Under the pieces are notes generated by a model. It saw only the letters and a list, made by a program, of their open reading frames with translations. It had not been told where the DNA came from and made no database searches. The position numbers were made by a program, and so were the translations under genes. 64,000 bases of DNA, from contig RDEW01000008.1 in NCBI GenBank assembly GCA_011109175.1, positions 508,975 through 572,974 of the forward strand, in the 5' to 3' direction. Source of the stretch: Dicyema japonicum (taxonomy: Eukaryota > Dicyemida > Rhombozoa > Dicyemidae). Below, piece by piece: positions 32,361 to 44,776 of the stretch; within the stretch, counting starts at the first letter, position 1, and each line of letters begins with the position of its first letter.

Positions 32361-33700
32361 TGTCTTCATCTCCAATAATTTATATGTTCTACCGATACGT
32401 TCAATCACTTTTGCGAAAGAATATATTAAGCTAATTGGTCTGTAGCTTGCCGGATCTTTTTTTTACTTCCCTGGTTTTGGAATCATCCTCACAACAGCAT
32501 TCCTCCATATTAAAGGGAGGTGGCCAAGTCGTAAACACTCATCATAACGACATAGCAGATAGTCAAATAAAATATCCAGACCCTTTTTGACAAGTTTCAC
32601 TGATATGTGCTTTCACTGATATGTGGTTATGTCAATGACGCTGACAGTAGTATCAACAATAGGCAGTTCCTCGTCGGAGTGTTTAAATATATCTCTTTGC
32701 TATCAGTGATCAAACTCTATCGATCCACATCTTGAATTTTTTGGAGATGATCTCTGAATATCGAAGGTGTTACCTCCGTTATGATACTCTTTCGTCTAGT
32801 TTATTTTATTCAATATAATTTTTTCTGCTACCCGACTTTGGACAGATTATCTTCTGATAGCAGTTCCAAAAAGAGGGATTCTTCATATCTATTTTCGCAG
32901 CCCCAACCTTCCATAAAAGGTCAGTCACCTCCTTCTATATATGCTGATTGCTTTCTTCATCATCCTGATTCTGGCTGATATGAATTCCCCGTCTATTTTG
33001 TCGACACAACGCCTTTGTTTTGCCCTCATAATAATTAGCGACACGAAATAATGATTATTTTTTTGAGAAAACCCTTCGTGTATATAGGTGAAGATATGAC
33101 TGCATGAAATACGTTAGTTCTCGACTTGCAGTATTGATATCTTCTATGGTTGAAAACTCTCTCGGTAGAACATATAAATTATTGGATATGAAGACACTAT
33201 AGTCGGCCCAATCCAAATAAAATATGTTGAAGCTCAAGAAGACATTTCATAACATCTGGCCTCATACTAATAACTAATTCTTGTGGAATATGGTCGCTCC
33301 CGATATCCCATAGAGTTTTTGGCTTTCCCACATACACAGATAGAGCTGGCGATACTAGGAATACGCCGACTTTGTCGCCACCATGATAAGAAAAATGATT
33401 TAAGTCATCCGACGTAAAGATCACAAAGCCACATGAATTAGACAATAATTCTAAACGTCGTCCATTCTGATTTGTCTTGCTACAACCATAACTAGTGTTC
33501 TTAGAATTAAGATCGCCAATTAAGATAGTATAGGGATTTTTGTTGTAGAACTCAGNCAATAATTCTAAACGTCGTCCATTATGATTTGTCTTGCTACAAC
33601 CATAACTAGTGTTCTTCAAATTAAGATCGCCAATTAAGATAGTATAGGTATTCTTGTTATAGAACTCAGTTTAATCTGTATAACAAGTCTCAAGGTTCTT
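32361..33700 (-). mobile_element. LINE family D, endonuclease to RT start
   Basis: On the minus strand the endonuclease end (GDLNSKNTSYGCSKTNQNG, HFSYHGGDKVGVFLVSPALS, GSDHIPQELV) is followed by a linker and then RT motifs GHLPLIWRNAVVRMIPKPGK and KDPASYRPISLIYSFAKV at 32380-32560. A single N at 33556 separates two near-identical 112-bp blocks. Confidence 0.75.
33444..33668. repeat. Direct duplication around a single N (33556)
   Basis: About 112 bp before the N are repeated after it with few differences; probably a contig overlap artefact. Confidence 0.7.
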
Positions 33701-33719
33701 TTCGAATAGACCTTCAACA

Positions 33720-34850
33720 CTAATCTATGTTATTAAAAATCCGGCCTTGTGGACTGGATTCTTTAGTAGTTTTACGCCTATTACCTTCGCATTATTTTCT
33801 GAATGAACTTGTTATCCACCTTGCTGCTGAGAAGAAAAACTCAATTTGTTCCTCTACCACGCTCTATATTAACTTAATCAGTATTTCCTCCTCCTCATGT
33901 AGTGGTTCCTCGCCAATTTTATGAAGGGCCAGCTTGATTACCATCCTCCACGTCTTATCCAAAAGATTGATTATTATTTATCTTTTATGCGAAAAATACC
34001 ATCCTTCATATCCGTAGACGAGAGTGGCCAGAATTATTCTTTCAAAAATAAAGATAAACGTTGCCTTCTTCAAATTGAGTTTTCGTAGACATAAACTGCT
34101 TGGTAAGTTATTTTATTTTTCATTTTGACACTTTCAACATAATTTCCTCTACATCCAAAACAGACAGCCAAATAACGCAAATGATCAACATTGTTGATAG
34201 CACTTAATGTTTACTCATGTTCAAAAAACTTTGATGTGAAATTCTCACGGCTTTTGACTTTTCCATTGAGATATTTAAGCCAAGGGATTTACACCAGAGA
34301 ATTTCCTGCAAAAATCCACGTAATCTTCCCTCCAACACTTCCGTACTTTCGAGATGTCTGATTTCATACGTCGTCCGCGTAAATAATCACGTTAGTACTA
34401 GAATTTCGAGTGCCTAAAAATTTATCATAATTATACGAAATAGCAGAGGACTCAAGAATGAGCCTTTTGGCACTCTCCTCTTTATAACAATTTCTTCATA
34501 AGAATATACTCCACATCTCACACATGATCTTCCCCCTGTCAGAAGAGTTCTTAACCAATCAAGTAAAAGTTTAGGGATTCCAGCTCCGACTAGTTGATAA
34601 AACAGTGCGTCATACACTATCGAAGGCCGTAATTTTTGCATTTTGAGTATGGTTGTATAACTCTAAACTCTTCTCTCCTCTATCATTCACTTTAGTTTTA
34701 TGTATACTGCATACTGACCTTATATAATTATTAAGCTATTTATCAAATCCTTTCATTCGAGTTTTCCATCCTCCATACACCTCACACGAATTAAATAAAC
34801 AATATTTAAATTATATTTAATTAATTTTTTAAAACTAACATGCAACGTGC
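33720..34850 (-). mobile_element. LINE family D, RT C-terminal part, copy 1
   Basis: Minus-strand translation shows YDALFYQLVGAGIPKLLLDW, RSCVRCGVYSYEEIV, PKGSFLSPLLF and a degraded YADD near 34380, followed by thumb sequence. The whole block recurs at 35155-36240. Confidence 0.72.
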
Positions 34851-35152
34851 TTTCGATTCTGTGGCGTTAAAAATCTCTCGAGTTGGCAAAAATGTTGAAA
34901 GGAAAAAAGAAGAAGCTCTACATGGATTAGTATGCTCTACATGGATTAGCTACATATTAGTATGCTCTACATAAATTAGCGCGGAAATGCTCTACATGGA
35001 TTAGTATGTGGGAGGCTAAATCACTTAGAGGAAATGCGTGGAATCTCCCGTACAGAGCCGATCCTTTCTTGGCGGAATCTAGCAATTTTTTTTGGGTCGA
35101 TCAACAAATACATGTCCTCACTGTAAATCAATAAGCATGTCGGTTGATCATT
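34851..35152 (+). mobile_element. RLE LINE family II, internally deleted fragment
   Basis: The start matches 36229-36300 (5' coding region) and the end matches 37170-37350 (MWEAKSLRGNAWNLPYRAD). Between them a unit of about 19 bp containing GCTCTACATGGATTAG is repeated about four times (34914-35010). The segment stops at the N at 35153. Confidence 0.6.
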
Positions 35153-35154
35153 NT

Positions 35155-36240
35155 TTACCCCTATTACCTTCGCATTATTTTCTGAATGAACTTGTTATCA
35201 ACCTTGCTGCTGAGAAGAAAAACTCAATTTGTTCCTCTACCACGCTCTATATTAACTTAATCAGTATTTCCTCCTCCTCATGTAGTGATTCCTCACCAAT
35301 TTTATAAAGGGCCAGCTTGATTACCATCCTCCACGTCTTATCCAAAAGATTGATTATTATTTATCTTTTATACGAAAAATACCATCCTTCATATCCGTAG
35401 ACGAGAGTGGCCAGAATTATTCTTTCAAAAATAAAGATAAACGTTGCCTTCTTCAAATTGAGTTTTCGTAACATAAACTGCTTGGTAAGTTATTTTATTT
35501 TTCATTTTAACACCTTCAACATAATTTCCTCTACATCCAAAACAGACAGCAAAATAACGCAAATGATCAACATTTTTAATAGCACTTAATGTTTACTCAT
35601 GTTGAAAAAACTTTCTATGATGTGAAATTCTCACGGCTTTTGACTTTTCCATTGAGATATTTAAGCCAAGGGATTTACACCAGAGAATTTCCTGCAAAAA
35701 TCCACGTAATCTTCCCTCCAACACTTCCGTACTTTCGAGATGTCTGATTTCATTCGTCGTCCGCCTAAATATTCACGTTAGTACTAGAATTCCGTGTGCC
35801 TAAAAATTTATCATAATTATACGAAATAGCAGAGGACTCAAGAATGAGCCTTGTGGCACTCCTCTCTTTATAACAATTTCTTCATAAGAATATACTCCAC
35901 ATCTCACACATGATCTTCCCCCTGTCAGAAGAGTTCTTAACCAATCAAGTAAAAGTTTAGGGATTCCAGCTCCGACTAGTTGATAAAACAGTGCGTCATA
36001 CACTATCGAAGGCCGTAATTTTTGCATTTTGAGTATGGTTGTATAACTCTAAACTCTTCGTATTTCTCCTCTATCATTCACTTTAGTTTTATGTATACTG
36101 CATACTGACCTTATATAATTATTAAGCTATTTATCAAATCCTTTCATTCGAGTTTTCCATCCTCCATACACCTCACACGAATTAAATAAACAATATTTAA
36201 ATTATATTTAATTAATTTTTTAAAACTAACATGCAACGTG
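35155..36240 (-). mobile_element. LINE family D, RT C-terminal part, copy 2
   Basis: Near-identical to 33776-34850 over about 1.08 kb. It begins just after the single N at 35153, so it may be an allele or contig end rather than a second insertion. Confidence 0.7.
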
Positions 36241-37950
36241 CTTTCGATTCTGTGGCGTTAAAATTCTCTCGAGTTGTCAAAAATGTTGAAAGGAAAAAAG
36301 AAGAAGGGTCACTTGCGTTACGTGATGGTATGAATGTAATTCTTGACATATCCGAGAGAGTTGTGGCAGATGACCTAAAAGAATGGGCGAGGCAGGTAGT
36401 CCTGCAGGTACGTAGCAGGATATCTCGATTACCCTGAAATAGCTGGGCATATATTGCGGAGCTCTGAAGTAGCCGATTCAGTACTAGTCTATCTGTTAGT
36501 GAACTCAAGAAAATGGATCAAGGCAATGAGGGTACTAGTCTAAAGGGGTGGGGAACAGATGACCACAACTATCAAAAAGAGAACGAGCACCAGAGCTGTG
36601 ATACGTTCCAGCTCAAGCAAGTTAATGAGGTCCTTGCGCGGAATCTGCTGCTGCAGAAGATGTCCCACTTGATGACCTTAGATTTACCCGCAAGATCTCT
36701 CATTGTAAGGTAAACAGAATAGTGTCAACCAGTATCAATAAGACTGTGCTAATGCGGTGGAGGATAAGTCAGTAGGATAACTGTAGACATCTCCCTAGTG
36801 CTGTATGCAACACAGATCACCTATGTGGAATGGACGGAAAGCCCAGGAGCAGATCTTTGCCATAATTGCTTGGAGACTGACTGAGCTGAAAGCTGTGGAG
36901 GGGCACATAATTAGTGTGGCAATTTGGGGTTAGAGAAAAAGTACCTTCTATAGTAAAAGTGCTAATTAGTAAACTCCTTTCCCAAATTGAACATCAAAAT
37001 GTTGAGGTGAGAAAAAGTTGAGTTAGAGGTGCAATCATGGTGTATAAGAGTAAACTCTAACACATGAAAGTCGGTGTAAGAGAAGTAGAGAAAATAATCT
37101 GTTTGAGTTTAATCGCAGATTGTATGACCGTCGCCTAAACGAAAATGACCATAGTGCATGTTCCCAACAGGACGCGGAAATGCTCTCAACATGGATTTGT
37201 ATGTGGGAGGCTAAATCACTTAGAGGAAATGCGTGGAATCTCCCGTACAGAGCCGATCCTTTCTTGGCGGAATCTAGCAATTTTTTTTGGGTCGATCAAC
37301 AAATACATGTCCTCACTGTAATTCAATAAGCATGTTGGTTGATCATTTAGCCACTCGATGTAGTTTCATGCTCTGCCACGACTATGTGTGGAGGCATAAC
37401 GAGGTAGTAAGGAGTCCTCATCTTCTACTATCCAATTAGTATGGGATACGCCACACCAGAAAGTTGCAGACTCATAAGGTGCTATCTGTAGTAGAGAACA
37501 CCAGGGTACAAATTACGGTGACAGTGTTATCCGTACCTCAGTGCTAGTCAAGCACAATAAACCGGACATTGTGGAACATGATAAGGTGTCTTGCCAAGTC
37601 CTTATCATAGAAATTGGAATCACGTCTCAAGACCATTTGCAGACTGTGAAGGTAAAAAAAAGGAAGTAAGACTTGCTTGTCAACAAGATGGGACAGATGC
37701 TTGGTTGCAAGGTTATCGTTATTCCAATAGTAATGACGTGGCAATATTTGCAACAAAGTACTACAAGGGATATCTGAAGCAATTGGTTGTAGATAAGAAG
37801 CTCCAGGCCTGTAATAAGGCGGACCCTAGAGAGACTGACACTGAACTATAGGAGGCAGAGCACGGAGATGCCATATGGGGACGTTATTATTATTACCTCC
37901 TGGATCACTGGGTTAAAAAAAGAAATTAAAGGTTTTCAACTAATTATGTG
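36229..37950 (+). mobile_element. RLE LINE family II, 5' region joined to 3' end
   Basis: The plus strand encodes an N-terminal region (MQRAFDSVALKFSRVVKNVE, ISERVVADDLKEWARQVVLQ, TDDHNYQKENEHQSCD), then at 37120 RRLNENDHSACSQQDAEML and MWEAKSLRGNAWNLPYRAD, and then C-terminal endonuclease sequence and a 3' end near 37950. The RT core is absent, so this is an internally deleted copy. The 3' tail (GGGACGTTATTATTATTACC) recurs at 55675. Confidence 0.68.
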
Positions 37951-37954
37951 ATCT

Positions 37955-38130
37955 TAGATAATCCATATGTAGTTTACGTAAATAATGTCTTCGAAAATAA
38001 GCAGAAGTTTATTTTTGAAAAACAGTATTGAAAATTTTCGAAAAGTGAACTCGACAATGTAAATCATTTTATGTGACTTTGGCATATTGGCCGTCCTGGT
38101 TTCAAAATCGGCCATATGTTCCTTAACTTC
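37955..38130. repeat. Dispersed repeat R3, copy 1
   Basis: Matches 47455-47590 over TAAATAATGTCTTCGAAAAT and the next 110 bp. Identity of the element unknown. Confidence 0.5.
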
Positions 38131-38156
38131 AATAATAACGAAATAGAGTTCTTGTC

Positions 38157-38180
38157 GATTATTATTATTATTATTATTAA
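38157..38180. repeat. ATT microsatellite
   Basis: Seven ATT units in a row. Confidence 0.85.
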
Positions 38181-38214
38181 AAACCAAAAATCACCGACAA
38201 ATTAAATAACATCA

Positions 38215-38420
38215 TACCCGTCAGGTGATTCCAGCCGCCATGAGTAGCCATCCATTCTTGCTCTCTGTTCTTTTCGGGCTCCAACACATTTGCGGATTAG
38301 GTAGGGGTTTCTAACTTTTTTGGAGTGTAGTATGGCCCCGGTTTTACTACTAATTCCTCAAAAGGTGTAGGGTTTAGAGGTGACTAAGAAAAATTGAAAA
38401 GTTGAAATTTATTTATTTAT
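38215..38420 (-). mobile_element. LINE family B, 3' terminal fragment
   Basis: Minus-strand end MAAGIT-stop at 38224-38241, the family B terminus. Upstream coding sequence could not be followed. Confidence 0.5.
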
Positions 38421-38463
38421 TAACCCCGGATACACCGAGAAAGAAGTTAAAGTAACCAACTAA

Positions 38464-40140
38464 TTATGTATATCCAGTATCCAATTGAACCTTCTGCCCA
38501 TGTGGCATATCAAGGCTCTGCCTCCTAAACTCCAGTGTCAGGTTTTTTATGGTCCGCTTTAACACAGTGGACTGTAGAAAGGCCTGGAGCATCCAATCTA
38601 CCCCTAACTTTTTCAGATAAACCTTGTTGTACTTTATTGCGATTCTTTCCCACGTCATTACTATCGAAATAACGAGGGCCATGCAACCAAGCATCTGCCC
38701 CATCTCGTTAGCAAGCAAGTCTTACTTTTTTTTTCTCTACCTCCTCAGTCTGCAAACAGTCATGATATGTAATGCCAACCTCTATGATAAGGACTTGACC
38801 AGACTCCTTATCGTGTACCACAATGTCCGGTTAATGTGCTTGACTAGCACCGAAATACGGATAACACTGTCTACTTTAATTTGGACCCTGGTGTTCTCTA
38901 CTACAGATTGCACCTTATGAGTCCGCAACGTTCTGGTGTGGCGAATACCATACTTATTGCATAGTAGAAGATGAATACTCATACTACCTCGTTATGCCTC
39001 CACACATAGTCGTGGCAGAGCATGTATCCGCACCGAGTGGCTAAATGATCAACCGATATGATCCTTGACTTACAATGGGGACATGTATTTGTTGATCGAC
39101 CACAAAAAATATTGCGATCTTGTATATACGTGTTCAGCGCCTCCGATCGAGGATAGTTGTAACCGTATTTTAGCCATATTGTCGACGACTTAAGGTCGAC
39201 ATGTGGGTTGTCCAATGCTCTGAAGAGTACCTTATGAAGGCTTTTTAAGTTGATCTTTTCCATCAAATTATTATATTTTAATTCGATCATCGCCTTCACA
39301 TTTACTAGCCCACCATCACCAACACCATACTTAGCAGACAAAAAAGGTCTTATAGTGGCTAGGTGGGTTGCCCGTGTTTTCTCGGTCGTTATTATGGCGT
39401 GCTTCCTAGCAGACACAGTTGACCCAGCTATCGGGGTGTCGTGCATTCGCATTAGGATACGCTCACTTAATTGGACTACTCCACACAGTCCATTGCCGAA
39501 TTTATCACGGAATAAATATAGTCTCTCCTTATTGGCTTCCAGCACATGGACATGGTTCTCTGAGTACTCTACGGATCATAACATCCATTTCATCACACTA
39601 TTTGTCCTCAAACTCCACAACACCTATGTAGTAGTTTAGCAGCGAAACAGCATACTCATCTAATGCTAGCAACAAATTCCTTGCATTTAGAGAAGTCTTA
39701 CATAATAACGCTGCTCTTTTACTGATGCCATCAGTAATTTGTCGCTTTGTCTCAAGCATTATAAGGGACTTTGGAGATTCTTTAACACCCAGATCTTATA
39801 TCCTTCGTGTTCCTCTAGGACTCTGACTAACTCGCTACATACTTGCGTGTCAGTCGCAGACTTTGAATAATTCAAATCTAGTCCTATACTATAAAAGAAT
39901 TCCCTGGCACAGACCCCCATAGAGTAGAGCTATTTGGCTGTTCGAGGATACTTCTTCAAGTCATCGATAAAAAAATGATTTGTACTGAAACAATCCCCTT
40001 CAGAATGAACTGATATTTGCTAAAACAGGTCATTGAGGCAGCGACTCAATAGCTCAAAACAAAGAACAAAGAGTAGCGGATATATGCTATACTCCTGAAG
40101 GATCCCCCTCTTGAGTTTTACCTGGCATATCCGGTGCATA
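38464..40140 (-). mobile_element. RLE LINE family II, thumb to endonuclease
   Basis: Minus-strand order from 40140: RT thumb, LSERILMRMHDTPIAGS, SAKYGVGDGGLVNVKAMIE, the zinc knuckle CPHCKSRIISVDHLATRC (C-x2-C-x8-H-x4-C), the YVWRHNEVV segment, IHLLLCNKYGIRHTRTLRT, VQSVVENTRVQIKVDSVI and a C-terminal LQSTVLKRTIKNLTLEFRRQ. This is the best copy of the family II endonuclease half. Several frame changes are present. Confidence 0.8.
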
Positions 40141-40171
40141 TTATAGTTCAGATGAATACTCCACCTATTCA

Positions 40172-40390
40172 TCATAGCGACAGTCTTTCCAGCAGTATTG
40201 GAGCGTGTGGGATTGGACCACGGATATGGAAAAAGACCAGATGGGTAATCATCTCTCCGTTCACTGAGGGAAAATCGATCGTAAGGAACTGCACTGTTGT
40301 GGATTCTTTCTCGAACTCGATGATACTCAGCTGGGTGCTGTCTGCTTGATCGGTAATCGATCTGGCCGATAGAATCAAGATTTGAAAATT
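40172..40390 (+). mobile_element. RLE LINE family I, endonuclease fragment
   Basis: Plus-strand frames contain GKRPDG-like sequence, then PFTEGKSIVRNCTVVDSFS, matching 52428-52610. It is joined directly to hAT sequence. Confidence 0.65.
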
Positions 40391-40394
40391 TGGC

Positions 40395-40900
40395 ACATTT
40401 GGAGACCTATATATATAATTTATTATTTTAATAACATTATCTATAAACAATTTTAACGAGGATGGAATATTTATAAAAACAAGATCAAACCGGTGTAAAA
40501 TACAATGCAAACTTGAAAACTGTGGAGATACTGGGTATATACGGTATACTGCTTAGCAAACTTTTCGATCATTGCTTGAGCACCATCATTGCAAACACCA
40601 ATACATTTTTTCCAACATAATTCCCGAGAAATCATATAATCATTGAATGCGTTGAAATTTTCTTGACCAGTTGTGTTTTTTGAAAAAATTTACAAATTTA
40701 GTAATCTTCTTGCAATGTATAATTTAACAAATAATAAACAAAAACTAATATTTTTGATAATCCTTCAACATCATTTGATTCGTAACTGAATAGATAAATA
40801 ATCAGATTTTTTTTAAAACAAGGTTTTATTAAAGATTACTCTAAAGTGTGAGCTTCTTTATTTTTTGCAATAAGGCAAATTATCTCAGATAAATTAAAAA
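40395..40900 (-). mobile_element. hAT transposase remnant
   Basis: Minus-strand MHCILHRFDLVFINIPSSLK and DNVIKIINYI match the HCMIHR-type segment of ZBED5/GTF2IRD2-like hAT transposases and the copy at 53240-53470. The upstream part continues to about 40900 with stops. Confidence 0.7.
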
Positions 40901-40904
40901 TTAT

Positions 40905-41620
40905 TATCAACTACATGGAAAATTCAGTGTAATATGAAAAATTATATTTTATAAACTTTTTAGTTAAATGGATGAAGTATATAACCTCACAATTCTACAT
41001 CCTAAACATACAAATAATATTGTAAAAACATTAATTTTCATAAATTATTTAATACACTAATAATCATAGAATAATGAATGTCTGTTGTGCTTTATATCAA
41101 TTATTTCTTGTTTTGCCATAACTATTTCTTTGTCAATATTATATATCAAATTATCAGTAAAATTTTAGATTTCTTTTTTAGAATAATGAATGCCTGATGT
41201 GCTTTATATCAATTATTTCTTGTTTTGCCATAACTATTTCTTTGTCAATATTATATATCAAATTATCAGTAAAATTGTAGATTTCTTTTTTATAATTTTC
41301 TAGCAGTTCCAAAGTCTTGAAATATAATAAAAATAAAACATTAATTCCATTAGGAACCCATATAGTCTTGACTCCACAGAGAAGATCATTGAAATATGAC
41401 AACCAATTTACTCGTCGTATTATTTCAGGTTTTGTTTAAAACATTATAATTACAGTAGTTTTATGTATGGAAGCGACTTTGTTTAGTGTGTCTTCTGGTT
41501 GAACCATATATTCACATAACGGTACATCCATAACGGATGATTCTAAAAAGCTACCATAACTAACACTATTTGTCATCAAATTAGATAATATTAAATAAAT
41601 AATTTTAATTTATATTTAAA
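40905..41620. repeat. Dispersed repeat R4, copy 1, with internal duplication
   Basis: Matches 46223-46790 closely. A block of about 111 bp (from 41069) is duplicated here but single in the other copy. Both copies keep a minus-strand frame of 74-77 codons beginning MSYFNDLLCGVKTIWVPNG. Family unknown. Confidence 0.6.
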
Positions 41621-41754
41621 TATTTTAATAGGTTTCACAGCAACGATAGGTAATTTAATAATAACATTATGACGAGGGATCAACACCGAGCAAAAATGAG
41701 AGCTTGAACCAATTCGTCAGGATCACTTAGTTTAATTTTTCGGTATAACAATGA

Positions 41755-42075
41755 TCATTGGAATTTAATTTAACTTTATTTAGTGACGTAGTTAATACTC
41801 GTTTATAAGATTCTTTTGAAAACTATCAGTTACTCCTTATAGTTAAATTAATTGTTTGAAAAGTTTCCCTCCGATAGCGTCATTGGATTTACCTTACTGA
41901 GAAGACGTCCAATNTGGTCATTGGAATTTAATTTAACTTTATTTAGTGACGTAGTTAATACTCGTTTATAAGATTCTTTTGAAAACTATCAGTTACTCCT
42001 TATAGTTAAATTAATTGTTTGAAAAGTTTCCCTCCGATAGCGTCATTGGATCCACCTTACTGAGAAGACTTCTAA
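41755..42075. repeat. Direct duplication around a single N (41914)
   Basis: About 159 bp before the N recur after it with very few differences; a likely contig-end overlap. Confidence 0.75.
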
Positions 42076-43489
42076 TGCCTGGCCGTCATCAAAAGGATAC
42101 ACTATTCTTTCACCGGGGACAATGTCGTTTCTTGGAGATAAGTTCTGGAACGCTGCAACGAGCATGAATCAATGAGTTAATTTGGTTAACCTTGATCTTT
42201 GAAATTTTTAAATTTTTTACTCACTTTTTTCATTTTATTAATACAATAATATGTTTTCTTTACTTAATTTTCTAAATACTTATTTTATCTCAAATTTCTA
42301 ACTTTATTGGTGTTTACTTATGTCATAGTCTACACAAAGTAACTGACATGTAGTTAGTGTATTATTATTAACACGAGAAATGTTAACAATTAACACTAAT
42401 TAAGTGTATCCAGTTCCCACTATCACGAAAAAAGAGTTTCCAATGTCAGGCAAGTCCATCGAGAAACTGCATTAAAACTAGAAGACATCTATTCTTTGCA
42501 GTTGTGGGAATCTCTTAATGGAGTGAAAGAGAGCAAAGTATCCTTTGTGTTACCCTGGCACTGTGAAATCTTTAATCAAATAGTCACATGCCACCCCTTT
42601 CTGTTTTGACATTTAGCCTCAGCCTTTTCCTCAATAAGTATCATGTATTTCGTTTTTTGCCTTAATTTGCATGCTCTCTAAAGTTTTCAGCTGCACAAAT
42701 GTCTGTATATACGTCTTCACTTACTAATCCGGTTCAGGGACATTTATAAAAAAGTTAATATCTTCTAGATTATCAAAAAACAAGCAGATGCAGTCGTCTT
42801 TCAGTTCTGGTGAGTTATTTGCATACATTAACCACCCGCTAGATTTAATAATATTTCTCAATTTTCTTGAGTAAATAATCATGTTGAATATTCATTATCT
42901 ATCCATTTAGATTTTCAATGTTATACTTTCGAGAAATGAATTCTATGATAAGTGTTAAATTAATGCAGAATTTCCAATATTTTGTCATTAATTGGCAAAA
43001 ATAAAGTTTGTTAATAATTTATTAAATATTTAAAATTAAAGGTGGCCGCTCTCATTTACCTTCAATTTGTATGGAAATGCGAGACAACTCCTGCTCCGTT
43101 TACCACTTTACTTGCTCACAAAAAATAGTAGACATAAACAAAATTTGTGTATGTGAAAAATATCCTAGTAAATATTAATAAATTTACCAAAATTGTAAAA
43201 CACTTTGCGATTATTCAAAATAAAACTAAATATAATGTGCATTTATTTTTATTAAAATTGATAATTTTTTAGTAGCATACACGAATAACGAAACCTCTTT
43301 GATTTTGTAAGTATAGTACCATCATTTTATAAACTTCCTTATTGTCTTAAATTAAATTTAATTATAGGAAGACAAAACTATAGTAATTAACAAGTTAGAA
43401 AATTTTTCGCATTTCGATAGTTATATACTTTAATTATCGTTAGTTTGACTAAATGGATATAGTAAGTGTGAATTTAAATTTTAGTTGAC
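42076..43489. other. AT-rich intergenic sequence
   Basis: No gene or known repeat was recognised over this stretch. Confidence 0.5.
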
Positions 43490-44776
43490 AGAATTAATAG
43501 AGTGACCAGACCGTTATATAAATGTCATCTACAAAAAGGACTTGAAGGATGCTATAAACCATCTTACTGGTTGCGTGATGATGAACAACAACAATCACTG
43601 TTAAGAAATTTTCAAAAAATCATGTAGAAGTAACTATTATTTTTAAAATTGGTGTCATTCTCTGTTCAAATAAATGTGATAAAGATAAAAAATATATGAC
43701 GATTCGACCTGCAACTACAATTCTTAAATTTTCCCTTCAAACCAAAAAGAAATCCCCAGTCTGTATAAATCTGATTATTAATTTAGGTGGAATGCAAACA
43801 CTTTATTACCAAAAATGTAACGGAAACGATAGTTACCCAGTCACACATTTTTGGCAATTGAAAGGTTGTTTTATTAAATTTGAATTAGATGGTGGAATTA
43901 ATTTTAGAGCTAAGGGTACTCATGATCTCCTAAGACCTTCTGATTATAAACCACCAGCATTTGCTGTAGAAAAATTACTTGAATTTCGTTCACGTAATCC
44001 AGATGTTACATCCGAAGAAATTTCAAAAAAAATTGTGATCATTTTACTAATTTAAGGGAGAACAAATTCACGTGGCATTTAAGGCTCCAGCAGTAGTCAG
44101 TCGAATACTTAAGGAAAATGAAATTATTTTTTCAAATTATTGAGGTAAAATCGCACTCATGAAGAAATCATATTCGTTTCATAAAAAACATAGTCAAATT
44201 GCTATACAAGAATCCAGGGACAATCACAACCATCATTTAAACCAAAATCGATACCACCAAGATAGACATTCGAATCCAAGTCAAGTAAGCTTAAGACAAG
44301 TAGTAAGTCAGCCAATTCAGCCGTTGGTTTTTCCGTCGGATCAAAATAATATATTATGTGGACCAATGCAGTATAGAGACACACGGCTATTCCAAGAAAC
44401 AAATTTTATGCAATCTGGATATGTAAATAGTATGGTACATTATTCACAACAATTTTGTGTATATAATGAAAACAGTACAAGGTCACAATTCATTCAATCG
44501 TATCCTAGAAATGATAGTTACGATATGATGCCTCATAATTCAAGAATGGAATATTTACTAAATTATTCAAATCAATATAATAATCATCAAAATTATAATT
44601 TCATGCCTATAAATATAAACCCAGTAAATGGAATTATGAACCAAGAAATGACGAGTAATAGAAACTATCCATATATCACTCAATATATGTATAATTTTCA
44701 CAATGAAGACCCTGATCATCAAACATCAAATACTAATCCATTTATAAGAAATAACTCCATAACACCAGAATATTAA
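43490..44776 (+). CDS. Unrecognised protein-coding gene, model incomplete
   Basis: Not recognised. Open frames in one direction: 43500-43625, a segment running into MTIRPATTILKFSLQTKKKS at 43696, and on to 44034. A 22-bp GT-AG gap at 44035-44056 joins EEISKKI to GEQIHVAFKAPAVVSRILKE. The stretch from KPPAFAVEKLLEF to VSRILKE resembles a helix-turn-helix of the paired or transposase type (weak). A single TGA (about 44142) then separates this from a 205-codon frame in the same phase, rich in Asn, Gln, His, Tyr and Met, with no repeat-like copies in the window. The low-complexity tail suggests a regulatory protein, but this is inference. The first frame change (near 43620) lies in an A run. Confidence 0.5.

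Noticed and set aside
33776-36240. A true 1.08-kb genomic segmental duplication of LINE D.
   Set aside because: The second copy begins at a single N. Contig overlap or allelic joining is the simpler reading, so it is not claimed as biology.
38157-38180. The ATT array as a regulatory or CRISPR-like array.
   Set aside because: Plain trinucleotide microsatellite with no spacers.
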